From contig NZ_JABWMH010000005.1 in assembly GCF_013371215.1 (NCBI RefSeq), positions 62,001 through 126,000 on the forward strand: a DNA stretch of 64,000 bases, in the 5' to 3' direction. Made by a program: the position numbers and the translations under genes. Below the pieces are notes generated by a model. The model saw only the letters and a program-made list of their open reading frames with translations. It searched no databases and had not been told where the DNA came from. The DNA comes from Parasphingorhabdus flavimaris. GTDB lineage: Bacteria > Pseudomonadota > Alphaproteobacteria > Sphingomonadales > Sphingomonadaceae. This document shows, one piece after another, positions 1-8,931 of the stretch; within the stretch, counting starts at the first letter, position 1; each line of letters opens with the position of its first letter.

Positions 1-650
1 TGTTTCAGGTTGCGCATGGCCACCGCCACATCGTCGCGGCCCCATTGCTGCTCCTGCCAGAGCTCTTCCAGATTGACCAATGGCCAGAGCTTCGTGGCAT
101 CATAGGCCTTCTCGACCAGCGCCAGCGTCGCGATCAGCGAACCGGACAGGCCGACCAGAGACAACATCGCGGCGACGGCAAAGCCATCCTGCGCCTCGAC
201 GGCCTCGGCAAGTCGCTCGATCGTCTGCTCCGGCTGGGCTTCATAGCGGATGCCGTAGATCAGATTGAAATCGACATCATAACGTTGCCGCGCCCAGTCG
301 AGCAAAGGGTCCCAGCGGTCTGCCTGATGATCGACCAGCGCCTGTTGCCCGGCATCGGCGCGATAATAGAGCATGTCGCTATCGGCAAAGGCCGCGATAC
401 GATCGACAATCCTGCCGCGCTCGTTGGCGACCTGGTCCAGCGCCCCCTGCGCCAGACCGGTCAGTGGCATTGTCGCGGGATTGATATCCTCGCCTTGCGC
501 CGCCCATTCGGCGGCAATCGCTTCGGCGAGACGGGCCGTGGGAAGGGCAAGCGGGTTGCGCTGCGGCGTCTTTACCGGGCGGTCGTCGAGCAGAATGGCA
601 AAGGCGTCGCCGACCGGTGAAACCGATGCCTCTTTATAAAAGCGTTTCAC
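1..650 (-). CDS. ATP12-family F1-ATPase assembly chaperone (3' end outside window)
   Basis: ATP12-type chaperone. In mitochondria and alphaproteobacteria this family binds the F1 alpha subunit before assembly of ATP synthase. The reading frame begins GTG at 650 (M-K-R-F-Y-K-E-A) and runs off the left edge after about 216 residues, so only the far C-terminus is missing. Family-typical stretches are DRPVKTP near residue 23, a Glu-rich 'AEAIAAEWAAQGEDI' block near 45 and the 'LWPLVNLEELWQEQQWG' end. The GTG start overlaps the TGA of the upstream gene (GTGA, 4 bp), implying translational coupling. Confidence is high for the family; the symbol is left blank because bacterial usage varies. Confidence 0.88.
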   Translation of the reverse strand, partial: MKRFYKEASVSPVGDAFAILLDDRPVKTPQRNPLALPTARLAEAIAAEWAAQGEDINPATMPLTGLAQGALDQVANERGRIVDRIAAFADSDMLYYRADAGQQALVDHQADRWDPLLDWARQRYDVDFNLIYGIRYEAQPEQTIERLAEAVEAQDGFAVAAMLSLVGLSGSLIATLALVEKAYDATKLWPLVNLEELWQEQQWGRDDVAVAMRNLK

Positions 651-949
651 TGTTCGTCCGTGCCTTCCGCCGCCCTGGCCATTTCTTCCTCGGCCACCCG
701 GGCGCGAATATATTTGCGGATGATCCAGACCGGCGCGGCCCACATCTGGGCCAGACCCAAAAAGATCAGCGGATAGCCCGAAAGCGGAGGAACCGGCGGC
801 AGGCGATCCAGCACGATAGCCAGTCCGAGCATCACCAGAATCACCCCGAGCAAACGCACAAAACTGACCAGAAAATGCACAGCTCTGGCCTGTTTTTCCT
901 TTATCGGGTCAGGAATATATTCCGGTTCGTCGTCAATAGGGTCGCTCAT
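647..949 (-). CDS. small two-helix membrane protein, unknown function
   Basis: A 100-residue protein with an acidic N-terminus, two hydrophobic segments (about residues 27-47 and 52-75) and a charged C-terminal tail rich in Glu and Ala. I recognise no domain. It sits between the HAD phosphatase and the ATP12 chaperone and overlaps both by 4 bp (946-949 and 647-650), so it is certainly translated as part of this operon. Its topology suggests a small inner-membrane protein with both ends cytoplasmic. A role in ATP synthase assembly would be a guess from position only. Confidence 0.8.
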   Translation of the reverse strand: MSDPIDDEPEYIPDPIKEKQARAVHFLVSFVRLLGVILVMLGLAIVLDRLPPVPPLSGYPLIFLGLAQMWAAPVWIIRKYIRARVAEEEMARAAEGTDEQ

Positions 950-1602
950 CGGTTCAATATTCCGTTCAAGTCGCTCATGGTTGCGGCAACCACTTCCGCG
1001 CCCGCGCTGATCAATTCATGCTCGTCATGATAGCCCCAGTCGACCCCCACCGCGCGCACCCTGGCGTTGACCGCCATTTCCATATCAAAGCTGGTATCGC
1101 CGATCATCGCGGTGGTCTCGGGCGCTGCGCCAGCCTCAAGAATCGCTAGCTCCACCATCGCCGGATGCGGCTTTGACGGATGGCGGTCGGCGGTCTGCAG
1201 CGTGACAAAACGGTCCGACAGACCGTGGGTTTCCAGCACATGGCGAAGACCCCGATCGGACTTGCCCGTGGCCACGCCCAGAACCCAGCCGGATGCTTCC
1301 AACGTTTCCAGTATTTCGAGCAAACCGTCATAAAGCGGCTCGTGAAGCCCGCCCGCCTGGCGCAGTTCCACGAACCCGTCCTTGTAGGACTGGGTGACCG
1401 CAGCGACAATCTCGTGATCGCCTTCGGGGTGGAGCTGGGCCACCGCTTCCGTCAGGCTGAGGCCGACGATCCGGCGCACCAGATGATGGTCGGGCGGGAC
1501 GAGACCGTGTTTCGTGAACGCCTGGTCCATCGAAGCGCAGATATTGGCCTGACTGTCGACCATCGTGCCGTCGCAATCGAACAGGGCGAGCTTGTTGGTC
1601 AT
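946..1602 (-). CDS. HAD-superfamily hydrolase, phosphoglycolate phosphatase-like
   Basis: A 218-residue HAD hydrolase of the Gph/CbbY-like branch. The nucleophile motif is FDCDGTMVDSQ with Asp9 and Asp11, followed by an alpha-helical cap. Motif II is the Thr in 'GVATGKSDRG', motif III the Lys in 'HPSKPHPAM', and motif IV the acidic pair in 'MIGDTSFDMEMA'. Such enzymes dephosphorylate small phospho-metabolites such as 2-phosphoglycolate; the exact substrate cannot be told. The start overlaps the stop of the PaiB-type gene by 4 bp (1599-1602) and the end overlaps the next gene by 4 bp. In sphingomonads a HAD protein is commonly found between the RluC-type synthase and the ATP12 chaperone. Confidence 0.9.
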   Translation of the reverse strand: MTNKLALFDCDGTMVDSQANICASMDQAFTKHGLVPPDHHLVRRIVGLSLTEAVAQLHPEGDHEIVAAVTQSYKDGFVELRQAGGLHEPLYDGLLEILETLEASGWVLGVATGKSDRGLRHVLETHGLSDRFVTLQTADRHPSKPHPAMVELAILEAGAAPETTAMIGDTSFDMEMAVNARVRAVGVDWGYHDEHELISAGAEVVAATMSDLNGILNR

Positions 1603-2234
1603 CTTGTCCCGAATTCCTTCATCAAATGCGCCATCGCCCGGCGACCGGTAGCATCCAGCGCAGCAGCGGCTTTTTCCCGCACCGCATCCGGTTTGTTCTG
1701 GCCCAGCTTGGCGGTCGGACGCCAGGCCAGTATTTCCATTTCAAAACCGACAATCGCGTTGACCATCTTGTCGAATTTTTCCGCATCCATCTTGTCCCGA
1801 TGCCACGGTTTCTTCGGTGCCAGCTTCGCTTCATTCTGCGCGGACAGATCGTCGAGCAGGCTGATCAACCCTTCGCGCTCCATCTTGCGAACCGGGCCTT
1901 CCAGCTCCAGTGCCAGATAATTCCAGGTCGGCACCTGATCTTCGATTCCGTACCAGTCGGGACTGATATAGGCATCGGGGCCGTTGATCACGCAGAGCGC
2001 CTTGCCATTGGCAATATGGTTGGCCAGGGCATTGCCGCGCGACAGATGGAATTGCAGCGCGCCGTCGCCGGTGGAAAACACCGGTACATGAGCGACCCGC
2101 GGGCCATCCGGCGTTTCGGCAAAGACCATCCCGAACCCGATGTCGACAATCATCGCCTCGAGCGCGGCCCGCTCGTCGGCGTCCTGATGATCATTGGCAG
2201 ATTTGGGCCATCGGAAGGCGGGATCGGGATGCAT
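1599..2234 (-). CDS. PaiB-family FMN-binding protein
   Basis: A 211-residue protein of the PaiB/FMN-binding negative transcriptional regulator family (flavin-reductase-like split barrel). It begins MHPDPAFRW, a hallmark start for the family. Characteristic blocks are 'VAHVPVF', 'HLSRGNAL' and 'YISPDWYG...VPTWNY' in the first 110 residues, followed by a C-terminal helical region. Bacillus PaiB represses sporulation and protease genes; in proteobacteria the role is usually unknown and flavin binding is inferred from the fold. ATG at 2234 shares its base with the TAA of the rluC-type gene (TAATG junction), and the 3' end overlaps the HAD gene by 4 bp. Confidence 0.87.
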   Translation of the reverse strand: MHPDPAFRWPKSANDHQDADERAALEAMIVDIGFGMVFAETPDGPRVAHVPVFSTGDGALQFHLSRGNALANHIANGKALCVINGPDAYISPDWYGIEDQVPTWNYLALELEGPVRKMEREGLISLLDDLSAQNEAKLAPKKPWHRDKMDAEKFDKMVNAIVGFEMEILAWRPTAKLGQNKPDAVREKAAAALDATGRRAMAHLMKEFGTR

Positions 2235-3523
2235 TATTTGGGTTTCTTGTGGAGAGCCTGTTTGACCTTTGCCTTGTGCGGCATGTTCTTCTTGTGGGTT
2301 GCCTTGCCGGCATTCGGCCGTTCGCGCTTGGTCGGCTTGCCCGCCTTGGTCGGCTTGCCGTCGCTCTCGCCGCGGCCACGACGTTCGCCGCGCTTGTCCT
2401 TGCGGATCATCTTGGCGTGCGCCTTGGCCTGTTGTTTGCGGACCATTTTTCCGCCGGGCTTCTTCTCGTCGAGCGGCAGATCGCCGAGGATCAGGTCGAG
2501 GCCCAGATTGTCGATCGTTTCGGCGAAATGGGTTGGCAGATCGGCGGTCACATCGAGATTGTGGCCGTCGGGATGCTCGATCCGCAGACGTCGCGCGTGC
2601 AAGTGCATCTTGCGGCTGATCGTGCCGGTCAGAAAGGCGTCCTTGCCGCCATATTTGCCGTCGCCGACGATCGGGTGGCCAATCGCTGCCATATGCACGC
2701 GCAGCTGGTGGGTGCGACCGCTATAGGGCTGTAATTCGACCCAGCAGGCGCGGTTGCCGGCGCGTTCGATAATCCGGTAGCGCGACTTGGCCGACTGGCC
2801 GTTTTCTTCGTCGACATGCATTTTCTCGCCGCCGGAACCCGGCTGTTTCGAAAGCGGCAGGTCGATCACGCCATCGGCGATTTCCGGCACGCCCATGACA
2901 ATCGCCCAATAGACCTTGCGGACATCGCGACCGGCAAAACGTTTGGAGAAAAAGGATGCCGCGCCCGGCGAGCGCGCCAGCAGGATCACGCCACTGGTAT
3001 CCTTGTCGAGCCGGTGGACCAGCTTGGGCCGCGATTTCGCATCATAGGTCAGCCCGTCAAGCAGACCATCGAGATGGGTCGTGGTCTTGCTGCCACCCTG
3101 GGTAGCCAGGCCCGGAGGTTTGTTGACCACGATTGCGGACTTGTCCTTGTGGATCACCAGTTCGCGGACAAAATCGATCTGATCCTGCGACAGGTCGGTC
3201 TTGGCCTTGGCAACCCGGCCCGGCCGTTCGATTTCCTGTGGCGGTACGCGCAACACCTGCCCGGCCTGGACCCGATCGCCCGGCGCCACTCTCTTGCCAT
3301 CAAGCCGCAACTGACCGGTCCGCGCCCAGCGCGACACCACGTTGAACGGCACATCTTCCATATGGCGTTTGAACCAGCGGTCGACCCGGATATCGTCATC
3401 ATCGGGAGAAACCGTGAATTGCCGGACATCAAGCGTCTTCAGCGCCTGCATCTGCTCCTTGGGCGAGCCCTGGGGCGATTCTTCCTCGGAGCCGCTTTCG
3501 GCTGTGGGATCAAAACCGCTCAT
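2234..3523 (-). CDS. RluC/RluD-family 23S rRNA pseudouridine synthase
   Basis: A 429-residue pseudouridine synthase. An acidic N-terminal extension precedes an S4-like RNA-binding segment (about residues 50-110), then the catalytic domain with 'HRLDKDTSGVILLARS' containing the catalytic Asp and 'SGRTHQLRVHMAAIGHPIVG'. A Lys/Arg-rich tail of about 70 residues follows and probably aids rRNA binding. I place the start at ATG 3523, not at the more upstream in-frame codon at 3613, because ATG 3523 overlaps the crcB stop in an ATGA junction and the upstream part lies inside crcB. RluC and RluD modify helices of 23S rRNA; which positions are made here is not determinable. Confidence 0.9.
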   Translation of the reverse strand: MSGFDPTAESGSEEESPQGSPKEQMQALKTLDVRQFTVSPDDDDIRVDRWFKRHMEDVPFNVVSRWARTGQLRLDGKRVAPGDRVQAGQVLRVPPQEIERPGRVAKAKTDLSQDQIDFVRELVIHKDKSAIVVNKPPGLATQGGSKTTTHLDGLLDGLTYDAKSRPKLVHRLDKDTSGVILLARSPGAASFFSKRFAGRDVRKVYWAIVMGVPEIADGVIDLPLSKQPGSGGEKMHVDEENGQSAKSRYRIIERAGNRACWVELQPYSGRTHQLRVHMAAIGHPIVGDGKYGGKDAFLTGTISRKMHLHARRLRIEHPDGHNLDVTADLPTHFAETIDNLGLDLILGDLPLDEKKPGGKMVRKQQAKAHAKMIRKDKRGERRGRGESDGKPTKAGKPTKRERPNAGKATHKKNMPHKAKVKQALHKKPK

Positions 3524-3897
3524 GCCACTGCTCGCACGGCCATCAGGCCCGCAAATAATGCGAGCACCGAGCCGATAACCGAGAGCAGGGCGTAACCGAC
3601 AGCCATGCCCCATTCATTTCGCTCAATCATATTGAGAACTTCCAAACTAAAGGCCGAAAAAGTTGTGAAACCGCCCAGCAGGCCAACGCCAAGCAATAGC
3701 CGCCACGGCTCGTCGATAAAATTACTGCGGGCCAAAACCCCCGCCAACACACCCATCAACAGACCGCCGGTCAAATTGGCCACCAGGGTACCGATGGGAT
3801 AACCCAAGGGAGCAAGATGGAAGACAAGTCGGCCGAGATGATAGCGTCCCGCCGCACCCATCGCACCGCCTGCCATGACAAGAAGGGTAGCGTTCAT
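3520..3897 (-). CDS. crcB: CrcB/Fluc fluoride ion channel
   Basis: A 125-residue four-helix membrane protein of the CrcB/Fluc family, which exports fluoride as a dual-topology dimer. Family signatures visible are 'GAMGAAGRYHLGR' in helix 1, 'YPIGTLVANLTGG' in helix 2 and 'GLLGGFTTFSAFS' before helix 3, whose Phe/Thr/Ser residues line the fluoride path. No fluoride riboswitch can fit before it, because only 9 bp separate it from the preceding RHH gene. The stop overlaps the start of the pseudouridine synthase. The single full-length copy is consistent with a homodimeric Fluc. Confidence 0.93.
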   Translation of the reverse strand: MNATLLVMAGGAMGAAGRYHLGRLVFHLAPLGYPIGTLVANLTGGLLMGVLAGVLARSNFIDEPWRLLLGVGLLGGFTTFSAFSLEVLNMIERNEWGMAVGYALLSVIGSVLALFAGLMAVRAVA

Positions 3898-3906
3898 GGG
3901 CGTCCC

Positions 3907-4170
3907 TTAGTCGGCTTGGGTGATTTTTCCAAGCAGATCATTGGTCAGCCACAAGCGGATGGCGGTGGCGAGCCCCGGCGGCTGCGCTGCGGCAATCCGT
4001 TCGACGTCGATCCGCGCGACCAATGCGTTGAGCGGCAGACCGCGCTGTTCGGCAGCATCTTTGAGCAGATCCCAGAACAGCGGCTCCAGGGAAATCGACG
4101 TCTGATGCGCTGCGATGGTGATGCTGCGCTTGACCGGCGGGTGGAAAATTTCGGGCTTTTCTAGATCCAC
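3907..4170 (-). CDS. ribbon-helix-helix domain protein (RHH_4 type)
   Basis: An 87-residue protein matching the alphaproteobacterial RHH_4 family. The core is 'VKRSITIAAHQTSISLEPLFWDLL' (the beta strand and first helix, cited in part), followed by 'LPLNALVARID' and 'LATAIRLWL'. Such proteins have the MetJ/Arc DNA-binding fold and often sit beside housekeeping genes, but targets are unknown. It overlaps the 3' end of hemH by 10 bp and is followed closely by crcB, so it is co-expressed with both. Autoregulation is possible but not shown by the sequence. Confidence 0.82.
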   Translation of the reverse strand: MDLEKPEIFHPPVKRSITIAAHQTSISLEPLFWDLLKDAAEQRGLPLNALVARIDVERIAAAQPPGLATAIRLWLTNDLLGKITQAD

Positions 4171-5168
4171 CCGGACAATTCCCGCCGCACCAGTATATCG
4201 AGCATGTCGATTCCGATGTCGCTGTCATTGAGGCAGGGCAGATAGGCAAATTTCTCGCCGCCCCCGGCTTCGAACTGCTCCTTGCCCCTGATCGCCAGTT
4301 CCTCGCAGGTTTCCAGACAATCGCTCGAAAAACCCGGCGCGAAGATCGCGATATTCTTCTTCCCCTGCCCGGCGAGCGCTTCCAGCGTCGTGTCGGTCGC
4401 CGGTTCGAGCCATTTCGCCCGGCCAAAGCGTGACTGAAACGCCACCACCAGTTCGCGGCCCATCTTTTCGGACAATAATCGCGCGGTTTTTCGGCAGTGG
4501 CAATGATAGGGGTCGCCCAGTTCCAGCGTCCGCTGCGGCATGCCGTGAAAACTTGCGACAATCGCGTCGGGGACAAATTCGAGCGCCGAAATATCGCGCT
4601 CGAGACTGGTCGCCAGCGCATCGATATAGGCGGGGTCGTCGTGATAGGCGGGCAGCAGACGGATCGCCGGTTGCCAGCGCATGGCGGCGATCGCGTCAAA
4701 CACCGCATCATGCACGCTGGCGGTGGTGGCTCCGCTATATTGGGGATAGAGCGGCGCGATCAAAATGCGGTCGCATCCCGCCGCCTTCATCATATCCAGC
4801 CGGCTTTTCACGCTCGGATTGCCGTAACGCATCGCCCAGTCAACCATCACGCCGTCCATTTTACCGGCAAGCTTTTCAGCCTGCTTTCGGGTGTAGGAGG
4901 CCAGCGGCGAACCGTCTTCGGTCCAGACCAGACTATAGGCCTCGGCCGATTTCGCAGGCCTGGTGTTGAGAATGATCCCGCGCAATATCGGCTGCCAGAT
5001 AATCGATGGTATCTCGACCACTCGCTTGTCCGACAGAAATTCCTTGAGATAGCGTTTGACCGCTTTCTTCTCGGGCGCATCGGGCGTGCCGAGATTGACC
5101 AGCAACACACCGATCTTCTTCGCCGCCACCGGCGGATGATCCGCTGGCAATGGTCCAATGGCTCTCAT
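4161..5168 (-). CDS. hemH: ferrochelatase (protoheme ferro-lyase)
   Basis: A 335-residue ferrochelatase that inserts Fe(II) into protoporphyrin IX in the last step of haem synthesis. Recognisable blocks are 'GVLLVNLGTPDAP' near the N-terminus, 'APLYPQYSGATTASV' in the middle, 'ASFHGMPQRTLELGDPY' with the catalytic His, and 'GFSSDCLETCEELAI' with the second active-site region. Two Cys near 'YHCHCRK' could relate to the Fe-S cluster seen in some alphaproteobacterial enzymes, which I cannot confirm. The start overlaps the preceding oxidoreductase gene by 4 bp. The length is normal for the family. Confidence 0.95.
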   Translation of the reverse strand: MRAIGPLPADHPPVAAKKIGVLLVNLGTPDAPEKKAVKRYLKEFLSDKRVVEIPSIIWQPILRGIILNTRPAKSAEAYSLVWTEDGSPLASYTRKQAEKLAGKMDGVMVDWAMRYGNPSVKSRLDMMKAAGCDRILIAPLYPQYSGATTASVHDAVFDAIAAMRWQPAIRLLPAYHDDPAYIDALATSLERDISALEFVPDAIVASFHGMPQRTLELGDPYHCHCRKTARLLSEKMGRELVVAFQSRFGRAKWLEPATDTTLEALAGQGKKNIAIFAPGFSSDCLETCEELAIRGKEQFEAGGGEKFAYLPCLNDSDIGIDMLDILVRRELSGWI

Positions 5169-7453
5169 GATATTTCCCCGAATAATGGCAGCTGCCGGAA
5201 CCGGGTGCCGGTTGCCGAGAATAATGCGTTGGCCACGGCCGGCGCGACCGCCGGTACGCCGAGTTCTTCGTAGCCGGCCGGCTCTTCATCGCTGCGGATG
5301 AATTCAATCTGGATCGGAGGTATTTCCGCCAGTCGGGGCAGCGACAGATCGCGCAACCGCCTCGCCGTCGGCAGTCCATCCTGAAACCGGGTCGCGCTGC
5401 CCAGCGCCATTGCCAGTCCGAACACGATGCCGCCCTCGATCTGCTGCCTCGCGATATCGGGGTGAATGATCCGTCCGATGTCGACCGTTGCCGAAATACG
5501 GCGAACCTCCATGCCGCTACTCGCCCTGCTCGCGCTCGCTATAACGGCAATATGCCCGCCGCGCATGCTGTGGCAGGCCATGCCCTGACCGCTGTTGTCG
5601 AGACCACCGTCCCATCCGGCCATCGCCGCCACGCTGGTCAGACACCGGGTCAGGCGCGGCGCACTGTTCATCATCTGCATGCGGAAAGACAAGGGCTCGA
5701 TACCGGCTTTGGCCGCCAGTTCATCGATGAAGGATTCGAGATAGAATATGTTGCTGCTATGGGCATTGCTGCGCCAGTTGCCGGTCGGCACACCGACGAA
5801 AGCGCTATGGTGATCGACGGTCAGATTGGGAATATCATAGGGCACTTCGAGACCGGCCACCGCCTTGATATCAGCCTCGCCGAGCGTCTCGTGCATCGCT
5901 TCGACCGGACCCATTCCATCAAACAGCCGCTTGACCTGTTCCCGCGACGATGGCGGAGCGGCGATCTTGATCTGCAACGCTTCTACCCGTCCGGCCTTTG
6001 CCATCGCCGCATCGAGCCGCGCCTGGCTCGGGGCCCGATAATGGTCGTGCATTATCTCTTCGGCACGCGACCAAACCAGCTGGACCGGTCGATCCATTTT
6101 TCTGGCGATCAGCGCGACCTGTGCAGCGATGTCATTGTCGAGGTTGCGGTCGAACGACCCGCCGCTCAGCATCGGATAGAGCGTCACCCGGTCCTGGCCG
6201 ATATTCAGCGCCCGCGCAGCAGACTGGACCGCTGCAACCGGCGCCTGGGTGGCCATCCAGAGCTCCAGCCCGCCATCCTTATATTCCGCCGTCGCGGTCC
6301 GCGTCTCGATTGGCGCATGCAGCGCGGCCTCGGCGTGATAACGGGCACGGTGAATATTATCCTCGGCAAACACGCCCCTGGTATCGCCGCGCGAGATAAA
6401 GCGTGTCCCGGGACCTTCTTCCAGCGCCTCGCGCAGGGCCGTGTCGATCTTGTCGCTGTCGGCCATGAAGCCCCTGGTCTCGAATACCGGACTCATCTTG
6501 TCGAGAGCCCGATTGGCGGCCCACCAGTTGGTGGCCACAGCCGCAATCCATTTCCCGCCTTCAACCACGTCGATAAAACCGGTGATCTTGCTAGCGCCAG
6601 CCCGGTTGAACGACTTCAACCGGGTTTCACCAATCGGCCCTTGCCGGATCGCGGCAAAAACCATGTCGGGCAGCCGGATGTCCCCGGCGAAATTGGCAGA
6701 ACCGTCAAGTTTGCTCGGCAGATCGAGACGCGGCACATCCTGTCCGGTCAGATTGCCTTCGCCGGCCGGGCGGAGCGGCACGGGATCGGGCAGGGATTCC
6801 TGAGCCGCCTCGCGGACCAATTCCCCGAACCGCAATTTTTTGTCGCCACTGGAGATCACGCCATTTTCAACCGTGCAGGTTTCCCAGGCCACATCCCACC
6901 GGGCCGCTGCCGCTTTGGTCAGCAATACTCTTGCCGCGGCTCCTGCTTCGCGAAAGCTTGCCGCAAAACCGGGAATCGAGGTTGAATCCGCCGTCACCAT
7001 GAATTGGTCGCGGAGGGTAACATTCTGGGTGATCCATTGCAGCGCGGCGTTGTTGGCGAGCTTCCCGACACCGGACGGCATCAGGGATTCCGCCCATTGC
7101 CCGGCCAGCAGACTGTTGCTGTACAGCGGATTGATCGGCGCAGGTTCCACGGCAACCGTGCGCCAGTCCGCGCCGAGTTCGTCGGCCAATATTTGCGGCA
7201 GCACGGTATAGACGCCCTGGCCCATTTCGCTTTGCGGAACGACGACGATGACCTGGCCATCTTCGGATATTTTCAGAAAAGCACCGAAAACCTGTTCATT
7301 CTCAGTGGCCGCGACATTGGGCTCGTAGCTGCGCGGCCAGACCGCCCATGCTACCACCAGCCCCGCCCCGGCAGCGCCGCCGATCAGGAATTTGCGGCGA
7401 GTCAATCCGGATGGGGATTTTTCGACCGGTTCGCTCTCTGGATCAGCCGCCAT
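5165..7453 (-). CDS. Tat-exported molybdopterin-binding subunit, xanthine dehydrogenase / IorB-like
   Basis: A 762-residue large subunit of the molybdenum hydroxylase family (isoquinoline 1-oxidoreductase beta / aldehyde oxidoreductase type). An N-terminal twin-arginine signal '[15 protein letters not shown]' at about residues 18-32 indicates folded export to the periplasm. Mo-cofactor features include '[19 protein letters not shown]', '[14 protein letters not shown]', '[17 protein letters not shown]' and the C-terminal '[17 protein letters not shown]' carrying the family's catalytic Glu. No gene for the matching [2Fe-2S] small subunit is adjacent, which is unusual. It overlaps the CoA-binding gene upstream (11 bp) and hemH downstream (4 bp). 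Substrate is unknown; aldehydes or N-heterocycles are typical. Confidence 0.88.
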   Translation of the reverse strand: MAADPESEPVEKSPSGLTRRKFLIGGAAGAGLVVAWAVWPRSYEPNVAATENEQVFGAFLKISEDGQVIVVVPQSEMGQGVYTVLPQILADELGADWRTVAVEPAPINPLYSNSLLAGQWAESLMPSGVGKLANNAALQWITQNVTLRDQFMVTADSTSIPGFAASFREAGAAARVLLTKAAAARWDVAWETCTVENGVISSGDKKLRFGELVREAAQESLPDPVPLRPAGEGNLTGQDVPRLDLPSKLDGSANFAGDIRLPDMVFAAIRQGPIGETRLKSFNRAGASKITGFIDVVEGGKWIAAVATNWWAANRALDKMSPVFETRGFMADSDKIDTALREALEEGPGTRFISRGDTRGVFAEDNIHRARYHAEAALHAPIETRTATAEYKDGGLELWMATQAPVAAVQSAARALNIGQDRVTLYPMLSGGSFDRNLDNDIAAQVALIARKMDRPVQLVWSRAEEIMHDHYRAPSQARLDAAMAKAGRVEALQIKIAAPPSSREQVKRLFDGMGPVEAMHETLGEADIKAVAGLEVPYDIPNLTVDHHSAFVGVPTGNWRSNAHSSNIFYLESFIDELAAKAGIEPLSFRMQMMNSAPRLTRCLTSVAAMAGWDGGLDNSGQGMACHSMRGGHIAVIASASRASSGMEVRRISATVDIGRIIHPDIARQQIEGGIVFGLAMALGSATRFQDGLPTARRLRDLSLPRLAEIPPIQIEFIRSDEEPAGYEELGVPAVAPAVANALFSATGTRFRQLPLFGEIS

Positions 7454-7880
7454 GGGGTTCCTTCAACAGGCCCAGACGCGGTAATTCGATTTTCGGACAT
7501 CGGTCCATGACCACCTTGAGACCGGCAGCGGTCGCCCGCGCCGCTGCTGCTTCGTTGATCACGGCAAGCTGCATCCACACCGATTTGGCATCCGCTGCAA
7601 TCGCCTCGTCGACGACATCACCGGCAGCCTCGGAATTGCGGAAGATATCGACCATGTCGATCGCGCCCTCGATATGCGACAGGGATTCAACCACGATCAC
7701 GCCATGGAGAGACTGTCCGGCAAGAAGCGGGTTGACCGGAACCACATCATAGCCCTGTCCAAGCAGAAATTTGAGAACCTCGTTGCTCGCGCGTTCCGGT
7801 TTATCGGAGGCGCCGACCAGTGCGATGCGCCTTGTCGAGGCCAGCAGTTCGGTTATTTCCTGATCGCTTTGCAGCAGCAT
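7443..7880 (-). CDS. CoA-binding domain protein (YccU-like)
   Basis: A 145-residue single-domain Rossmann protein of the CoA-binding family (YccU/YneT type). It shows '[19 protein letters not shown]' as the nucleotide-binding start and later '[18 protein letters not shown]' and '[14 protein letters not shown]', typical for the family. The C-terminal '[15 protein letters not shown]' segment is the conserved end. The biochemical role is not established; the fold resembles the CoA-binding domain of succinyl-CoA synthetase alpha. It lies 17 bp downstream of mrp and its end overlaps the start of the molybdenum hydroxylase gene by 11 bp. Confidence 0.88.
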   Translation of the reverse strand: MLLQSDQEITELLASTRRIALVGASDKPERASNEVLKFLLGQGYDVVPVNPLLAGQSLHGVIVVESLSHIEGAIDMVDIFRNSEAAGDVVDEAIAADAKSVWMQLAVINEAAAARATAAGLKVVMDRCPKIELPRLGLLKEPHGG

Positions 7881-7897
7881 GATGCCATTCCTGTCGT

Positions 7898-8860
7898 TTA
7901 CTGATTATCCAACCATGTCGCGAGCTTTTTGGCAACATCGCGGAACGCTTGTCCGTGGACGTCGTCGGTACAAGCCGGCGGCGTGCCGCCATCGCTCGAC
8001 TTGCGAATTTCGATGTCGAGCGGGATTCTGCCGAGAAACGGCATGCCCATCGTTTTGGCCGCGGCTTCCGCCCCGCCTGCCCCGAATGGATCGCTCACTT
8101 CTCCGCAATGCGGACATTGATAGCCGGCCATATTCTCGACCATGCCGATGATCGGGATCTTGGCCTGGTTGAACAGGTCAACCGCGCGGGTTGCGTCCAT
8201 CAAAGCCAGATCCTGCGGCGTCGAGACAATCACCGCCCCCACCGGTTTGTGATTCTGCATCATCGACAATTGCACATCGCCGGTACCGGGCGGCATGTCG
8301 ACGATCAGCTCCTCGACATCGCCCCAGTGGGCGTCGATCAACTGTTCCAGCGCCTTGCCCGCCATCGGCCCGCGCCAGGCAATCGCCTGCCCCGGTTTTG
8401 CGAGATGCCCCATCGACAGGACCGGTACGTCATAGTCATTCGGCACCGGGATCAGCTGCTTGCCCTCCGCTTCGGGCCGCTTTCCCTCACAATGGAGCAG
8501 CCGCGGTTGCGAGGGACCATATATATCGGCGTCGACCATCCCGACCTTGCGGCCCAGCCGCTGCATCGCGATCGCCAGATTGGTGGACAGGGTAGATTTG
8601 CCGACACCGCCCTTGCCACTGGCGACGGCGATCAGACGCCGCTCGACTTTTTCGGCGGTCATTGCGACATCGACCTTTGCGACGCCGTCCAAATCCAGCA
8701 ACTTGCCTTTCACCGCAATCTCGATCTGGCCGCGCTCCCGCACATCCAGTCCGCCGACATTAAGCACGAGGGTAACACGCCCTTCGGAAAATTTTACCGC
8801 GCTGAAACGGCCCTTGGCGACAGCGTCCAGCGCTGCCTCGATTGTGGAAATATCGGTCAT
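7898..8860 (-). CDS. mrp: Mrp/ApbC-family iron-sulfur cluster carrier ATPase
   Basis: A 320-residue P-loop NTPase of the Mrp/ApbC/Ind1 family. A short MIP18-like N-terminal domain (about residues 1-70) precedes the deviant Walker A '[16 protein letters not shown]' at about 81-96, '[14 protein letters not shown]', the switch '[14 protein letters not shown]' and the CxxC pair 'QCPHCGE' that binds a bridging [4Fe-4S] cluster. These proteins hand Fe-S clusters to apo-enzymes. The start at 8860 ([11 protein letters not shown]) is chosen because a longer version would add 12 residues unlike the family. It heads the long minus-strand run and diverges from hflK across a 71-bp gap. Confidence 0.92.
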   Translation of the reverse strand: MTDISTIEAALDAVAKGRFSAVKFSEGRVTLVLNVGGLDVRERGQIEIAVKGKLLDLDGVAKVDVAMTAEKVERRLIAVASGKGGVGKSTLSTNLAIAMQRLGRKVGMVDADIYGPSQPRLLHCEGKRPEAEGKQLIPVPNDYDVPVLSMGHLAKPGQAIAWRGPMAGKALEQLIDAHWGDVEELIVDMPPGTGDVQLSMMQNHKPVGAVIVSTPQDLALMDATRAVDLFNQAKIPIIGMVENMAGYQCPHCGEVSDPFGAGGAEAAAKTMGMPFLGRIPLDIEIRKSSDGGTPPACTDDVHGQAFRDVAKKLATWLDNQ

Positions 8861-8889
8861 CCGATCGACATAGTTACACTTTTCTCGGA

Positions 8890-8921
8890 TTGACACTGTT
8901 TTTCTGGCGGCGTGCTACCTA
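8890..8921 (+). promoter_or_regulatory. candidate promoter for hflKC
   Basis: A perfect -35 hexamer TTGACA lies at 8890-8895 in the 71-bp gap between mrp and hflK. The -10 is less clear: TGCTAC at 17-bp spacing or the overlapping TACCTA are the only candidates before the coding start at 8932. Seen by eye only, so the -10 assignment is weak. Confidence 0.35.
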
Positions 8922-8931
8922 TAAAGAAGCT

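Noticed and set aside
3898-3906. Fluoride riboswitch expected before crcB
   Set aside because: Only 9 bp separate crcB from the preceding gene, too short for the riboswitch.
5462-6985. 507-codon plus-strand frame opposite the molybdenum hydroxylase gene
   Set aside because: Antisense shadow with no recognisable domain and no ribosome-binding site; the minus-strand gene has clear family motifs.
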